In this document: positions 55,057-63,972 of the stretch, piece by piece
Numbering within the stretch: the stretch's first letter is position 1
Layout of the letters: every line of letters begins with the position of its first letter
Source of the DNA: Polyangiaceae bacterium
GTDB lineage: Bacteria; Myxococcota_A; Polyangia; Polyangiales; Polyangiaceae
Assembly (NCBI GenBank): GCA_020633235.1
Contig: JACKEA010000001.1
Span: 1,798,001 to 1,862,000, forward strand
Direction of reading: 5' to 3'
Length of the DNA: 64,000 nt
Notes under the pieces: generated by a model
The model's input: the letters and a program-made list of their open reading frames with translations, nothing else
Databases searched by the model: none
Told to the model about the DNA's origin: nothing
Translations under genes and position numbers: made by a program

Positions 55057-55190
55057 GGTTTGTGCGGGCACGGGGAAGCCTCCTTGGCTGGGGACCGGGA
55101 GTTCATAGCGCAGTTCTTCCTCGCCGAGGAACCGCCATGGACTCGGTCTCGAGATGGCCTTCGGTTCTGGCAAAAGAGGTAGGATCGGGC

Positions 55191-55655
55191 ATGCGGATCG
55201 GGCCCCTCATGGCCGTCACTGTCGGCGCACTCGCCAGCGCCTGTGGAGCATCTCACCGCGGTCCCAACGCGCCAACGGGCTGGACCGAGGACGCGGACAC
55301 CGTGGAGGTGGGTGCGCGCGGTGGCACCGCGGACTTCTTCCGGACCATTCGCTACTCGCGCCCGCAGCGGACTCTATCCGTCGAGGACTCCGACCCCTTC
55401 GCGGGCGAGCATGAGAAGCACCCCGCTCAGGTCACACGGAAAAAGATCGTTCTGAGTCCCGAAGACACCGCGAAGGTGGAAGGGATCCTCGGTCGTCTTC
55501 GGCCCAGCGGCGAATCGCTCGACAAACAGTGCTTTCCCGGCGGCTGCAAGTGGATCTCCCTCGACGGCGACGACGACCGTCTGGAGGACGATGACCTGGT
55601 TACCCCAGTGCTCAACGACTTGACGGGTTTCTTCCCCGGGGTCCGGAAGTACTGA
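55191..55655 (+). CDS. Lipoprotein of unknown function
   Basis: 154 aa. A lipoprotein signal (MRIGPLMAVTVGALASAC with Cys-Gly) is followed by a region with a paired-Cys segment (CFPGGCKWISLDGDDD) and an acidic tail. No family is recognised. A ribosome site (GAGGTAGGATC) precedes ATG 55191; the longer frame from 55038 crosses the start of the convergent tRNA-synthetase gene's promoter and is rejected. Confidence 0.65.
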   Translation: MRIGPLMAVTVGALASACGASHRGPNAPTGWTEDADTVEVGARGGTADFFRTIRYSRPQRTLSVEDSDPFAGEHEKHPAQVTRKKIVLSPEDTAKVEGILGRLRPSGESLDKQCFPGGCKWISLDGDDDRLEDDDLVTPVLNDLTGFFPGVRKY

Positions 55656-55667
55656 GGAGCGCGCTCG

Positions 55668-56780
55668 TCAGTCGAGGCCGTGGTCCATGTTCATGGCCTT
55701 GCGTACCTGCTTGAGCGTGGCGACGCCCTCTTCGCGAGCGCGTTCCACGCCGCGGCGAAGCACTTCTTTCACGTAGGCCGGATCCTTGGCGTAGCGGGCG
55801 CGGCGCTCGCGGATGGGCGCCAGGTAGGCGTTGAGGGCATCGGTGAGCTCGGCCTTGAGCTTGCCCCCGCCGCCATCCCCAATGCGCGCGGCGATGGCCT
55901 CCGGGGCTTCTTCTGTGCAGATGGAGATCAACCGGAGCAGGTTCGCGACCTCCGGACGGGCCTGAGGGTCGTAGCTGATGTTGCGATCCGAGTCTGTCTT
56001 GGCGCCCTTGATGGTCTTGGCGGTCTCCTCCGCGGTCATCTTGAGGAAGATGGAGTTGCCGCGGCTCTTGCTCATCTTCTGGCCGTCCGTTCCCAGCACC
56101 AAGGGCATGTCGCTGAGCAGCGCGCTCGGCACGGGGAACACCGGTGCGTCTTTGGCGAAACGGTCGTTGAAGCGGCGCGCGATCTTGCGCGTGAGCTCGA
56201 GATGGGGGAGCTGATCGCGCCCGACCGGCACCACGTTGCCCTTGCAGAACAGGATGTCGGCGGCCTGGTGGATGGGATACGTGTACATCAGCGCGTTGAC
56301 CTGACGCAGGCCCGCCGCGCGGATCTCGTCCTTCACCGTGGGGTTTCGGTCGAGCTCCGCGGTGGTCACCAGAGACATGAACGGGAGCACGAGCTGATTG
56401 AGCTCCGGGATGTGGCTGTGGCTGAAGAAGAACGTGCGGCCGTTGTCGGGATCGAGGCCCGAGGCGAGGTAGTCCAAGATCACCTCGTGGACGTTCTCGC
56501 CCACGGCGTCCGCCGTGTCGCGATCCGTGAGCACCTGGTAGTCGGCGATCACGATGAAGGTGGTCGCGCCCAGCCCCTGGATGCGAACGCGGTTTGCCAC
56601 GGTGCCGAACAGATGCCCGACGTGCAGCGGCCCCGTCGGGCGCTCCCCGGTGAGCACACGGTACTTCCCCGGGTTCTTCGGCAGATCTTCCCAGATGGAC
56701 TGGCTCCGTCGCGCCGCCGCCACGAAGGTGGCGGACTCCTGCTCCACGTCCTCGGCGTCGATCTCGAACTTTTCTTCCAT
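55668..56780 (-). CDS. trpS: Tryptophanyl-tRNA synthetase
   Basis: 370 aa. Class I signatures HVGH (53-56, GERPTGPLHVGHLFG) and KMSKS (235-239, DGQKMSKSRGN) are intact. It charges tRNA-Trp. The start MEEKFEID is preferred, as the 33 upstream residues of the longer frame overlap the RraA gene end. A short N-terminal acidic extension (~residues 3-25) precedes the conserved core. It lies 25 bases after the RraA gene on the same strand. Confidence 0.94.
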   Translation of the reverse strand: MEEKFEIDAEDVEQESATFVAAARRSQSIWEDLPKNPGKYRVLTGERPTGPLHVGHLFGTVANRVRIQGLGATTFIVIADYQVLTDRDTADAVGENVHEVILDYLASGLDPDNGRTFFFSHSHIPELNQLVLPFMSLVTTAELDRNPTVKDEIRAAGLRQVNALMYTYPIHQAADILFCKGNVVPVGRDQLPHLELTRKIARRFNDRFAKDAPVFPVPSALLSDMPLVLGTDGQKMSKSRGNSIFLKMTAEETAKTIKGAKTDSDRNISYDPQARPEVANLLRLISICTEEAPEAIAARIGDGGGGKLKAELTDALNAYLAPIRERRARYAKDPAYVKEVLRRGVERAREEGVATLKQVRKAMNMDHGLD

Positions 56781-56805
56781 GGCGGCGGGAGAGTAGCAGG
56801 TGAGC

Positions 56806-57438
56806 TCAGCCGCTCGGAAGCCCCAGAGCCTCGCGGATGGCCTTGCCCGTGGCGAGCGCTTCCTGCCACTGGCGTTCACGCTTCAGGGCTTCTTCCGCGG
56901 CCTCGATCCAGGTCGTGGCGTCCTCCGGAGTGAGGCGCACGAGCCCGTCGTCGTCGCCAATGACGAGATCTCCGGGAGAGATCTTCCGTCCGCCGAAGCT
57001 CACCACGCCGTTGACGGCGCCTTGCGCGAAGCTCGTCGGGCCGCGCGGAGTGACGAAGCGACTGAACACCGAGAAGTCGTCCCAGGTGCCCAGGGCGCCC
57101 ACGTCGCGCACGGCTCCATCGCAGATGATGCCCGCAGCGCCCCGCGCGCGCAGGTAGCCGCCGAGGATCTCGCCGATGGTCGCGGTGTGCCGATGACCGC
57201 CGGCGGCGATGACCAACACGTCGCCGCGCTTCGCGAGCTCCAGCGCGCCGATCACGGCTCCGATGTCCGCCGGTGGGCACTCCGCTGTGAGCGCCCGCCC
57301 GAACAGCGCCGGCTGCTGACCGGCGGGGCGGAGCGGTCGAATGTCGGGATCGAGCTGGCATGCGCCGCCGGTGATGTCGGCGACGACAGCGGTCGGTACG
57401 CGTCGCCAGCGGGCGAGAAGGGCTTCTGAAATGGTCAT
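56806..57438 (-). CDS. RraA-family protein (RNase E regulator / aldolase fold)
   Basis: 210 aa. VADITGGACQLDPDIRPL, ALFGRALTAECPPADIGAV, GDVLVIAAGG, AAGIICDGAVRDVGAL, SPGDLVIGDDDGLVRL are the core strands and Asp-rich metal-site residues (G-D-x-x-G-V-v/l) of the RraA/HMG aldolase-like fold. Members are either HMG/CHA-type aldolases (metal-dependent) or regulators of RNase E. Which applies is not decidable by sequence alone; the retained R-D pair (GAVRDVG) favours an enzyme. Confidence 0.85.
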   Translation of the reverse strand: MTISEALLARWRRVPTAVVADITGGACQLDPDIRPLRPAGQQPALFGRALTAECPPADIGAVIGALELAKRGDVLVIAAGGHRHTATIGEILGGYLRARGAAGIICDGAVRDVGALGTWDDFSVFSRFVTPRGPTSFAQGAVNGVVSFGGRKISPGDLVIGDDDGLVRLTPEDATTWIEAAEEALKRERQWQEALATGKAIREALGLPSG

Positions 57439-57466
57439 GGGCGAATCACCGCATCATACGTGAGCG

Positions 57467-58135
57467 CTAGTCGCGAGCGCTGTCGATCAGGGCGCGGACC
57501 TCGCTCATGATGTCCGAGAGCTGCGAGGACTCCAGCGTGGCGCGGACGTTCTTGTTGCCCCAGTACAGGCGTGTGACGCGCCCACGGGATTCGCTGTCGT
57601 AGGCGGTTTCCATTCGTGTTCGGAGCTCGGGCATCTTCAGGCGATGGAGCTTGAAGCTCATCGTGGTGAATGGCCCCCAGGACTCCCAGACGAAGATCTT
57701 CTTCTTGGCGACGTCGACGTCGAATCCGGCGCGGAAGGTGAGGGCGACGGGAAGGAGCAGGATCGGCGTCAGCGCCAGCCACGGAAACTCGCCGGCTTGC
57801 CCGTCGCTGATTACGCCGCCGACAATGGCCGAGGCCATGGCCACGGCGACGATGGACATGATGGTGACCCAGACCTTGTCGATCGGGCGCACGATGTAGC
57901 GCACGGAGCCATCGGGCCGCGCGGCGCCCAGGCGGATCTCCGGCGGCTCCGAAGAGACGGCCTTGTCGCGCTTCGCACGCTTCTTCTTCTTCTTCGGAGC
58001 GGGCTCGGGCGCTGGCTCGGACTCCGGACCTTGCTCCTGCTGTCGCCGCATCTGGGCGAGCTCCGCTTCTTTCTCAGCGAGCTCTTCCTCCAACGCCCGG
58101 ACCTGATGCCGGAGCGCGTCCTTGGCGTCTCGCAT
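57467..58135 (-). CDS. Membrane protein with coiled-coil N-terminus
   Basis: 222 aa. A coiled-coil segment (residues ~5-40, AEKEAELAQMRRQQ) and a Lys-rich spacer (KKKKKRAKRDK) lead to two membrane helices (VWVTIMSIVAVAMASAIVGGVIS and FPWLALTPILLLPVALTF) and a ~90-residue C-terminal domain reading FDVDVAKKKIFVWESWGPFTTMSFKL. No family is recognised. Ends 28 bases before the RraA gene start. Confidence 0.65.
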   Translation of the reverse strand: MRDAKDALRHQVRALEEELAEKEAELAQMRRQQEQGPESEPAPEPAPKKKKKRAKRDKAVSSEPPEIRLGAARPDGSVRYIVRPIDKVWVTIMSIVAVAMASAIVGGVISDGQAGEFPWLALTPILLLPVALTFRAGFDVDVAKKKIFVWESWGPFTTMSFKLHRLKMPELRTRMETAYDSESRGRVTRLYWGNKNVRATLESSQLSDIMSEVRALIDSARD

Positions 58136-58282
58136 GGTGTCAGCGTATCACCGCGCTTCGCTGACCCGCTCGGGCAAAACACCCGCGATCGACGAAGCCC
58201 GTGGCGCCAGGCCGTTTGCGGCGCTTGCGCAAAGGAAAGCGCGATCGCGCTTCGTGCCGTCTTCGGCAGCTCAGCTTTGGTT

Positions 58283-58339
58283 TTGTTGGGGCGGCGCGGA
58301 AACGCGCCCGGCGCGCCGGGCATCGCGCCGGGCCAACAG
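58283..58339 (+). repeat. Dispersed intergenic repeat, copy 11 (two-arm form)
   Basis: TTGTTGGGGCGGCGCGGAAACGC (58283-58305) and CGCGCCGGGCCAACAG (58324-58339) are inverted arms around CCCGGCGCGCCGGG, itself a palindrome. It is near the end of the nosL gene (stop at 58392). Confidence 0.7.
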
Positions 58340-58391
58340 AAGCAGTCCCAGGTGGTCCCAGCTGCCGGCGATCAATGCGCTCCTGAGATAC

Positions 58392-58886
58392 CTATCGGAG
58401 CGTCTCTGTCAGCCCTTTCCAGTCGTACACCTTCGCGTTGCGCCCCTTGGCGACCACCTCTGCTTGTGCGCGGGTGGCGTAGGCGAGGACAGGCGTGCCC
58501 ATGACGCCCTTGCGTGAGATCCCCAGCACGTAGCTCGCGGAATCTGCCGGCTTCCATGGGCGTTGGGCGGTACTGGTCTGCGCTGGATCCGCTTTTGGAT
58601 CCAAGGTTTCCACGAAGACGCGAGAGGCCTTGCCGTGTGCTGACGGGGCATTGAGCCCCTGCAGCAGGTCGCCAATGGAGCAGAACATTTGGCGGGTGCC
58701 GTCGCTCCGCACCAGCTGCCCTCGCGGCGACGGTTGTTCGCGTACGACCATTGCGCACGTTGCGCACTCGTCGTCGCCGATGGCTACGGCGGATGCTGCG
58801 CCACTTGCCGATGGCGCAGGGTTGTTCTGGCACGCCGGAGCGATGGCGAGGAATAGAACCGGGACGAGGATCCAAGGAGCCTTCAT
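58392..58886 (-). CDS. nosL: NosL copper chaperone lipoprotein
   Basis: 164 aa. Lipoprotein signal (MKAPWILVPVLFLAIAPAC, Cys19) and the NosL copper-site motif ECATCAMVV (C41, C44, M46), then MFCSIGDLLQGL and the C-terminal YATRAQAEVVAKGRNAKVYDWKGL. NosL delivers Cu(I) for the nitrous oxide reductase. Last of the nos genes here; its start overlaps the nosY stop by ATGA (58883-58886). Confidence 0.9.
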   Translation of the reverse strand: MKAPWILVPVLFLAIAPACQNNPAPSASGAASAVAIGDDECATCAMVVREQPSPRGQLVRSDGTRQMFCSIGDLLQGLNAPSAHGKASRVFVETLDPKADPAQTSTAQRPWKPADSASYVLGISRKGVMGTPVLAYATRAQAEVVAKGRNAKVYDWKGLTETLR

Positions 58887-59680
58887 TGCACGACCTTCTG
58901 ACGGGACAACAACACGCCGCTGATGACTACTGGTACCGAGATCCAAGCTGCCCACAAGAGCGCAGTGACCGCAGGTCCGGGCAGTGGAACGACAACACCG
59001 AGACTCTCGAGCACCGCGGGGCCGGCGAAGCGCTCCATCATGTGCAAGCGAAAGAGTCCCGCGGGATTGGCCATGACGAGGCGGGCAATGGTGGCTTGCG
59101 AGACTCCACCGTCCGTGACCACCAACAGGCCAAGAAGACCGAGATCGTAGAAGAACACCAGCAAGAACCAGGTGCTGACCACCAAGCTGGCTGCGGTGAG
59201 CTGGCGGCGGGTGAGGGAGGATATGAGAACGCCGAGCGACAGGAAGGCAGCGCCCAAGAGCAAGGTCGGCCCGAGCAGCGCCATCAGCACCGACGCTTGT
59301 CCCTTTGGCGCGAACGCAACGGCGGCGCCCAGCCCCAAGCCGACCGCGCCGCTGAGAGCGAGCAGGCGGCCGACGAGCTTTGCGAGGACGACCTCCAACT
59401 TGCCTACGGGGAGGGAGAGGAGCAGCCCCAGTGTGTTGCGCTCGCGTTCCCCGACTATTGCATCGTGGCCCAGGACTAGGGCAACTAGCGGCACCAACAA
59501 GCTCGAGAGTGTGACCAAGCTGGGCCCAGTGAGTTGGCTAGCGCCGCCTTCCGCGCTGCGACCGTAGAGGCTCACGGCGGAGCACAGCAACGCGAAGAGA
59601 ACGCTGATGACGAGCACCCAACGGTCGCGGGTGCGCTCGAGCAGTTCGTGCCAAACCAGGGCTCGACCCACGCGTCCCAT
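58883..59680 (-). CDS. nosY: NosY ABC transporter permease
   Basis: 265 aa integral membrane protein with about six helices (for example VLVISVLFALLCSAVSLYG, TLSSLLVPLVALVLGHDAIVGERE, AASLVVSTWFLLVFFYDLGLLGLLV). With NosF it forms the NosFY exporter that supports maturation of the copper clusters of nitrous oxide reductase. The ATG at 59680 shares one base with the nosF stop; the longer frame to 60001 lies in nosF and is rejected. Confidence 0.9.
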   Translation of the reverse strand: MGRVGRALVWHELLERTRDRWVLVISVLFALLCSAVSLYGRSAEGGASQLTGPSLVTLSSLLVPLVALVLGHDAIVGERERNTLGLLLSLPVGKLEVVLAKLVGRLLALSGAVGLGLGAAVAFAPKGQASVLMALLGPTLLLGAAFLSLGVLISSLTRRQLTAASLVVSTWFLLVFFYDLGLLGLLVVTDGGVSQATIARLVMANPAGLFRLHMMERFAGPAVLESLGVVVPLPGPAVTALLWAAWISVPVVISGVLLSRQKVVQ

Positions 59681-60597
59681 CACTGCCTCCGCTCCAGCAG
59701 ACGCTCGTACACCGCATCCAACCCTGGCTCGATGACGCGCACTCCGGCAATGGCGCCGGCGTACTGCTGGCGCAGCTCGAGCAAGTCCAGGAGTCCCGCC
59801 GGGGGCACGTCGACCAGCAGTTGATCGCCGTCGAGGGCGGCGCGACTGCCGCCGTTCCAGCCCTGAACCCTCTCCACGAAGGGGGTAACGCCGTTCGTGT
59901 CTTCTGCCAGGGAGAAGACCACCCGGACTGGTAGTTCCGCCCGCTCGCGAAGCTTGGCCGGCGTGTCCACTGCAACCACGCTGCCCGCGTCCAACAGGCA
60001 CATGCGGTCGACACGTCGTTCCACCAAAGCCAAGTCATGGGTCGCCATCAGCACCATGCGGCCGGCCTTCCTCCACTCAGCCAGCACGGACCACAGCACC
60101 GACAGTCCCTCCTGATCGAGCCCGCCCGTGGGTTCGTCCAAGATCAACAGCTCGGGCTTCGCCAGGATCGCGACGCCCAGTCCCAAGCGCTGACGCATGC
60201 CACGGGAGTAGCCACGCACGGCGCGGCGGCTAGCACTCGACAGCCCGACGAAGGAAAGTACTTCGTCCACGCGTCCTTTCTCTACCCCTCGCGCTCGCGC
60301 GAAGAACGACAATACCTGGCGTCCAGTCGAGCTCTCGGCGAACGCCACGGCCTCCGGCAAGTAGCCCAAGTGGCACTTGAAGGCATTGTCCACGCGGCGC
60401 CTCTTGCCATCCACCACGAGAACGCCGGCCGCCGGACGCACCAGGCCCAGAATTACCTTCACCAGCGTCGACTTCCCCGCGCCATTTGGCCCGACGAGGA
60501 TCATGGTCTCGCCGGCTTTCACCTCGAGCGTGACGTCCCGCAGCGCCTCGACCTTCCCGAACCGAACGGAGACCCTTTGAAGGTCCAACGTCTTCAC
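59680..60597 (-). CDS. nosF: NosF ABC transporter ATP-binding protein
   Basis: 305 aa, GTG start. Walker A GPNGAGKS (36-43), signature YSRGMRQRL, Walker B LLILDEPTGGLD, switch LMATHDL; C-terminal tail as in NosF. It energises NosY. GTGA overlap with nosD (60594-60597). Confidence 0.93.
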   Translation of the reverse strand: MKTLDLQRVSVRFGKVEALRDVTLEVKAGETMILVGPNGAGKSTLVKVILGLVRPAAGVLVVDGKRRRVDNAFKCHLGYLPEAVAFAESSTGRQVLSFFARARGVEKGRVDEVLSFVGLSSASRRAVRGYSRGMRQRLGLGVAILAKPELLILDEPTGGLDQEGLSVLWSVLAEWRKAGRMVLMATHDLALVERRVDRMCLLDAGSVVAVDTPAKLRERAELPVRVVFSLAEDTNGVTPFVERVQGWNGGSRAALDGDQLLVDVPPAGLLDLLELRQQYAGAIAGVRVIEPGLDAVYERLLERRQ

Positions 60598-61817
60598 GGC
60601 TGCTTCCTCGTGATTCGTGGCCGGTTGTCGATGATGGTGGGTACGCGCAGGATGGGTAGGGTCTGTTCGAGGTGCGAAAGCAGCTCCAGCGCCGGGCTAC
60701 GCACGAGCAGCACTGCCGCGGGGAAGCGGTGGATCAAGCTCGCAGTGAAGCTGTCCAGGCGGTAGGGCCGGTCCCCGAAGCCATCACCATCCTGGTCCCA
60801 GCCCAGGTAGTCGCCCCAGTAGTTGCCGGGGCCATTTTTCCCCCACACCAAGTCCTCCGCGGACACATAGAAGACCTGACTGCGGTTACCGACGAACTCG
60901 TTGTCGAAGACCTCGTTGCGCACGCTCCCGGCCCAGACTTTGGCGCCGATCTCGTTCCCTCGCATCAGGTTGCCGAAGATACGGTTCTCGGTGCTGGAGT
61001 AGACGAACAGACCGACACCATCGTGCTCCATGACGTTGTCGTGGATGGTGCAGTACTGATCGTCCCTGAGCAGAATGCCGTGCTCCTGATTGCCGGACGC
61101 CGTGTTGTGGTGGGCGCGAATGTAGCGGCTCCCCATCAGGGCGAAGCCGCTGAAGCTGTCCGAGCTTTCGTTGCCCTCGAGAGTGTTGCGATAGGAGTAC
61201 ATGTAGTGGACGCCGTAGCGCGTCTTCTCGAAGCTGTTCTTTCGGATCACACTGTCGTCCGTCGCGGACACGTAGATCCCGTCTCGTCCACCCGTCACTA
61301 CGTTGCCTTCGACCAACAGATGCGAAGCGTCGAATAGCTGGATGCCGTTGCCTCGATTCGAACGATGACCCTCGAGGGAGCCGATCACTCGATTGTCGAG
61401 GATGCGGGCCTTGTCCGTACGATGGACCCAAACGCCGAAGCCGCAGCCCTCGATTACGTTCTTTCGGAGCACGGCGCCCGTAGCCTTCTCGGCCAGGTAG
61501 ACGCAGGAATCCGGCGCGGCGAGGTCAGTCCCGCCGTTCTGGATCGAAAAGCCTTCCACGACCGCGCCAGCAGCCTCGATGCGGAGCACGGTGCCGCGGC
61601 CCTGACCGTCCAAGACTGCCCCCTTGCCGCGCAATGTGATGCGCCTGTCCACGACGAAGGAGCCCGCGTACGTCCCTTTGGGAACCTCGACGACGTCACC
61701 ATCCACAGCCTGCTTCAACGTGTCCGCCAGCGAAGGACCCGCAACCAGCACTCGGGCCGGTGCCGGTGATGCGACCAGGGTGCCAGCGAGAACTGCCCAC
61801 GGAATCAGGCGGTTCAT
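60594..61817 (-). CDS. nosD: NosD periplasmic beta-helix protein
   Basis: 407 aa. A signal peptide (MNRLIPWAVLAGTLVASPAPA) precedes a parallel beta-helix with repeated xNxVxGxx coils (VLRKNVIEGCGFGVWVHR, LLVEGNVVTGG, RIFGNLMRGNEIGAKVW) and the closing NYWGDYLGWDQDGDGFGDRPY of the NosD family. NosD binds NosL and NosFY and helps assemble the CuZ site. ATGA overlap with nosR (61814-61817). Confidence 0.93.
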   Translation of the reverse strand: MNRLIPWAVLAGTLVASPAPARVLVAGPSLADTLKQAVDGDVVEVPKGTYAGSFVVDRRITLRGKGAVLDGQGRGTVLRIEAAGAVVEGFSIQNGGTDLAAPDSCVYLAEKATGAVLRKNVIEGCGFGVWVHRTDKARILDNRVIGSLEGHRSNRGNGIQLFDASHLLVEGNVVTGGRDGIYVSATDDSVIRKNSFEKTRYGVHYMYSYRNTLEGNESSDSFSGFALMGSRYIRAHHNTASGNQEHGILLRDDQYCTIHDNVMEHDGVGLFVYSSTENRIFGNLMRGNEIGAKVWAGSVRNEVFDNEFVGNRSQVFYVSAEDLVWGKNGPGNYWGDYLGWDQDGDGFGDRPYRLDSFTASLIHRFPAAVLLVRSPALELLSHLEQTLPILRVPTIIDNRPRITRKQP

Positions 61818-63922
61818 GTTGCATCTCGCGGTCTGGGACGACGCACCGTCGTGGCGTCCTGGCGCAGTTTTGCGAGGCGCTCTTCGTCGGGCTCTCCCTT
61901 CTGCAGCAGGCGCTCGATTCCAATCAGCGGCGGGCACACTTGTTGGTCTCGGTAGTTCGCCTCGCACTCCATGCAGCTGAGACAATCCCGTGAATCGATG
62001 GCGCCGTCTTTGTCGATGGCGCGCGGTTCACACCCGCGAGTGCAGATGGTGCAGCTCGAGCAGAACGCCCTCCGGTGGGGCCCGGAAATCCTGAAACTGG
62101 AGGGCAAAGCCAGCGCAGCGCCGAGCGGGCAGAGGTAACGGCAAAACGGCCGCCACCACACGAAGGAGGCCCCCAGAAGGACTGCCCACCAGGCAAAGAA
62201 GAACCACTGACGAGTCCAGGGCAGCACGTAGAACGTGGACTTGAACGGTTCTACCTCCGCCATCTTCTCGCCCAGCTCCGAGGAATACAGGAAGGTACCC
62301 AGCAGCGCCGCCAGGACCACGTAGCGGAGGTAGCGGGCCGGCCGGTGCACGCGTTCGGGCAGCTCGAAATTGGGCAGCTTGAGCAGTCGACCCAGCTTGT
62401 GGGCGAGCTCCGTCATGGCGCCGTAGGGGCAGACCCAGCCGCAGAATACGCCGCGACCCCAGGCGATGGTGACGACCGCAATGAAGATCCAGCTCACGAA
62501 CAAGAGCGGCTCGCTGAGGAACAGGCCCCAGCGCCAGTGTCCAACCGCCGAACCGGCGAGCGTGAGCACTTGAGTCACGGAGGGTTGGGCGCGCAGCCAG
62601 ATGCCCAACCCCAGGAAGCTGGTGGTCAGCACGACGAGATGGAGCACCTTGAGTCGCGCCATGTTCGCGGTCAGCCAGCGGCGCCCGGCGAACAACAGCG
62701 CAACGAACAGAAGATAGGCGCTCACCAAGCTTGCGGTCAGCCTGTGATTGTCCCAAGCGGCTCGCCAGATCGCCGTGCTCGCGTCGACCTTGTGCTCGCT
62801 GACGTACACGCTGGACGGTAGCTGGAAGGTCGCACGGGTCGCCCGGAAGTCCCGGCTGAAGCCGCCTCGGTGGTTGTAGTGGCTGCCCAAGAAGACCAGG
62901 TCGAACGGAGCACCGGGGTCCAGCCGGCCCGCGCGCACGATGAAGCCTGCCGACTCCTTGAACTCTGGTGCGCCGTTTGCCGCTACGCCAGACATGTTGA
63001 TGAACTCGTGGTCCGTGAACATCGTGTTGCGCAGGCCCTGATCCACGCGCACACGGTCGAATATGCCACCCCGCACGAAGGCCGAGCCCTTGAAGGAGCT
63101 GGAGCCGTTGCCCAGGATGACGAGCATGTGCTCGCCCTCCTTCAGTTGGCTCACGCGATAGGCGTACTCCCGATCACCTAGCAGCGCCCGCCCCACCTGC
63201 GGAGCATCGGCAATGGTGAACCACAGATCGATGAAGGTGCCGTCCGCTTCCAGCCCCATGTCGCGCTCACTGACGGTGAGGCGGCCGAACACACCCTTGC
63301 TCGTCATCTCCGCCCAGGTCCAGGGGCGGTCCTCTTTCACGAAGTGTCCGGGGAAGAGCTCGTCAAGCTTGACCACTCCAACTTCGGACCCCAGGGTGCG
63401 CGCCGTGTCGAGGATGGTGCGATTTTCTGCAAGGACGGTGACCGTCGCGCCGCTGATCATGTCGACGGTCACGGCGTCGGGCTCCCGGGACGAACCGACG
63501 ACGATCTTCTGCGTGGCGGACTTGCCGGCGTAGAACCCGACGAACTCGTGCAGCTTTCGTTCGGGAATGCCGACCAACAGGATCGGCTCGCTGTGCGCGA
63601 TGACCTTGGCCCCACTGATGACGCCCTGGGGCGTCAGTCCCACGAGGGTGACGAGGGGCTTGCCGGAGTAGCCCTTGATGTCCACCACGTCCGTGGAGAG
63701 CACGACCCAACCCACCTCCTTGCCCGCCGCGTCGACGCCCCGCCGGTACCGAGCCCCCTTGACCACGTCGAAGCGCACCGCGCCAGGCAGCACGCCCTTG
63801 CAGTCCAGCTTGCTGCAGTCCAGCTCGATATTGCCGGTAGTTTCTGCGGCGGCTCGCGCGGGCAGCAGGGCACACAGCACCGCTGCGAGCACGAACAACG
63901 TGCTCCAGACGCCTCGGTTCAT
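61814..63922 (-). CDS. nosR: NosR flavo-iron-sulfur membrane protein
   Basis: 702 aa. A signal/anchor (MNRGVWSTLFVLAAVLCALLPARA) leads to a periplasmic FMN-binding domain with SGAT (157-160; T160 is the likely flavin attachment), then about six membrane helices carrying CGWVCPYGAM and CRYLCPLGA, and a C-terminal pair of 4Fe-4S cluster sites (CSSCTICTRGCEP, CLSCMECEANY ... CPP). NosR supplies electrons to NosZ and is typical of clade I nitrous oxide reduction. First gene after the nosZ end. Confidence 0.94.
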   Translation of the reverse strand: MNRGVWSTLFVLAAVLCALLPARAAAETTGNIELDCSKLDCKGVLPGAVRFDVVKGARYRRGVDAAGKEVGWVVLSTDVVDIKGYSGKPLVTLVGLTPQGVISGAKVIAHSEPILLVGIPERKLHEFVGFYAGKSATQKIVVGSSREPDAVTVDMISGATVTVLAENRTILDTARTLGSEVGVVKLDELFPGHFVKEDRPWTWAEMTSKGVFGRLTVSERDMGLEADGTFIDLWFTIADAPQVGRALLGDREYAYRVSQLKEGEHMLVILGNGSSSFKGSAFVRGGIFDRVRVDQGLRNTMFTDHEFINMSGVAANGAPEFKESAGFIVRAGRLDPGAPFDLVFLGSHYNHRGGFSRDFRATRATFQLPSSVYVSEHKVDASTAIWRAAWDNHRLTASLVSAYLLFVALLFAGRRWLTANMARLKVLHLVVLTTSFLGLGIWLRAQPSVTQVLTLAGSAVGHWRWGLFLSEPLLFVSWIFIAVVTIAWGRGVFCGWVCPYGAMTELAHKLGRLLKLPNFELPERVHRPARYLRYVVLAALLGTFLYSSELGEKMAEVEPFKSTFYVLPWTRQWFFFAWWAVLLGASFVWWRPFCRYLCPLGAALALPSSFRISGPHRRAFCSSCTICTRGCEPRAIDKDGAIDSRDCLSCMECEANYRDQQVCPPLIGIERLLQKGEPDEERLAKLRQDATTVRRPRPRDAT

Positions 63923-63935
63923 ATTTCTTCCCGCG

Positions 63936-63959
63936 CCGGGGCGACAGGAGCCGCCCCGG
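63936..63959. other. Hairpin between nosZ and nosR
   Basis: CCGGGGCG (63936-63943) and CGCCCCGG (63952-63959) form a perfect 8-bp stem around an 8-base loop. It has no T-tract on the nos strand, so it may be an mRNA stabiliser or partial terminator balancing nosZ against the downstream genes. Confidence 0.5.
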
Positions 63960-63972
63960 GCCTCTGAATGCT

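Noticed and set aside
58883..60001. 372-aa frame for nosY
   Set aside because: The first 107 residues overlap nosF in another frame; the family start is at 59680.
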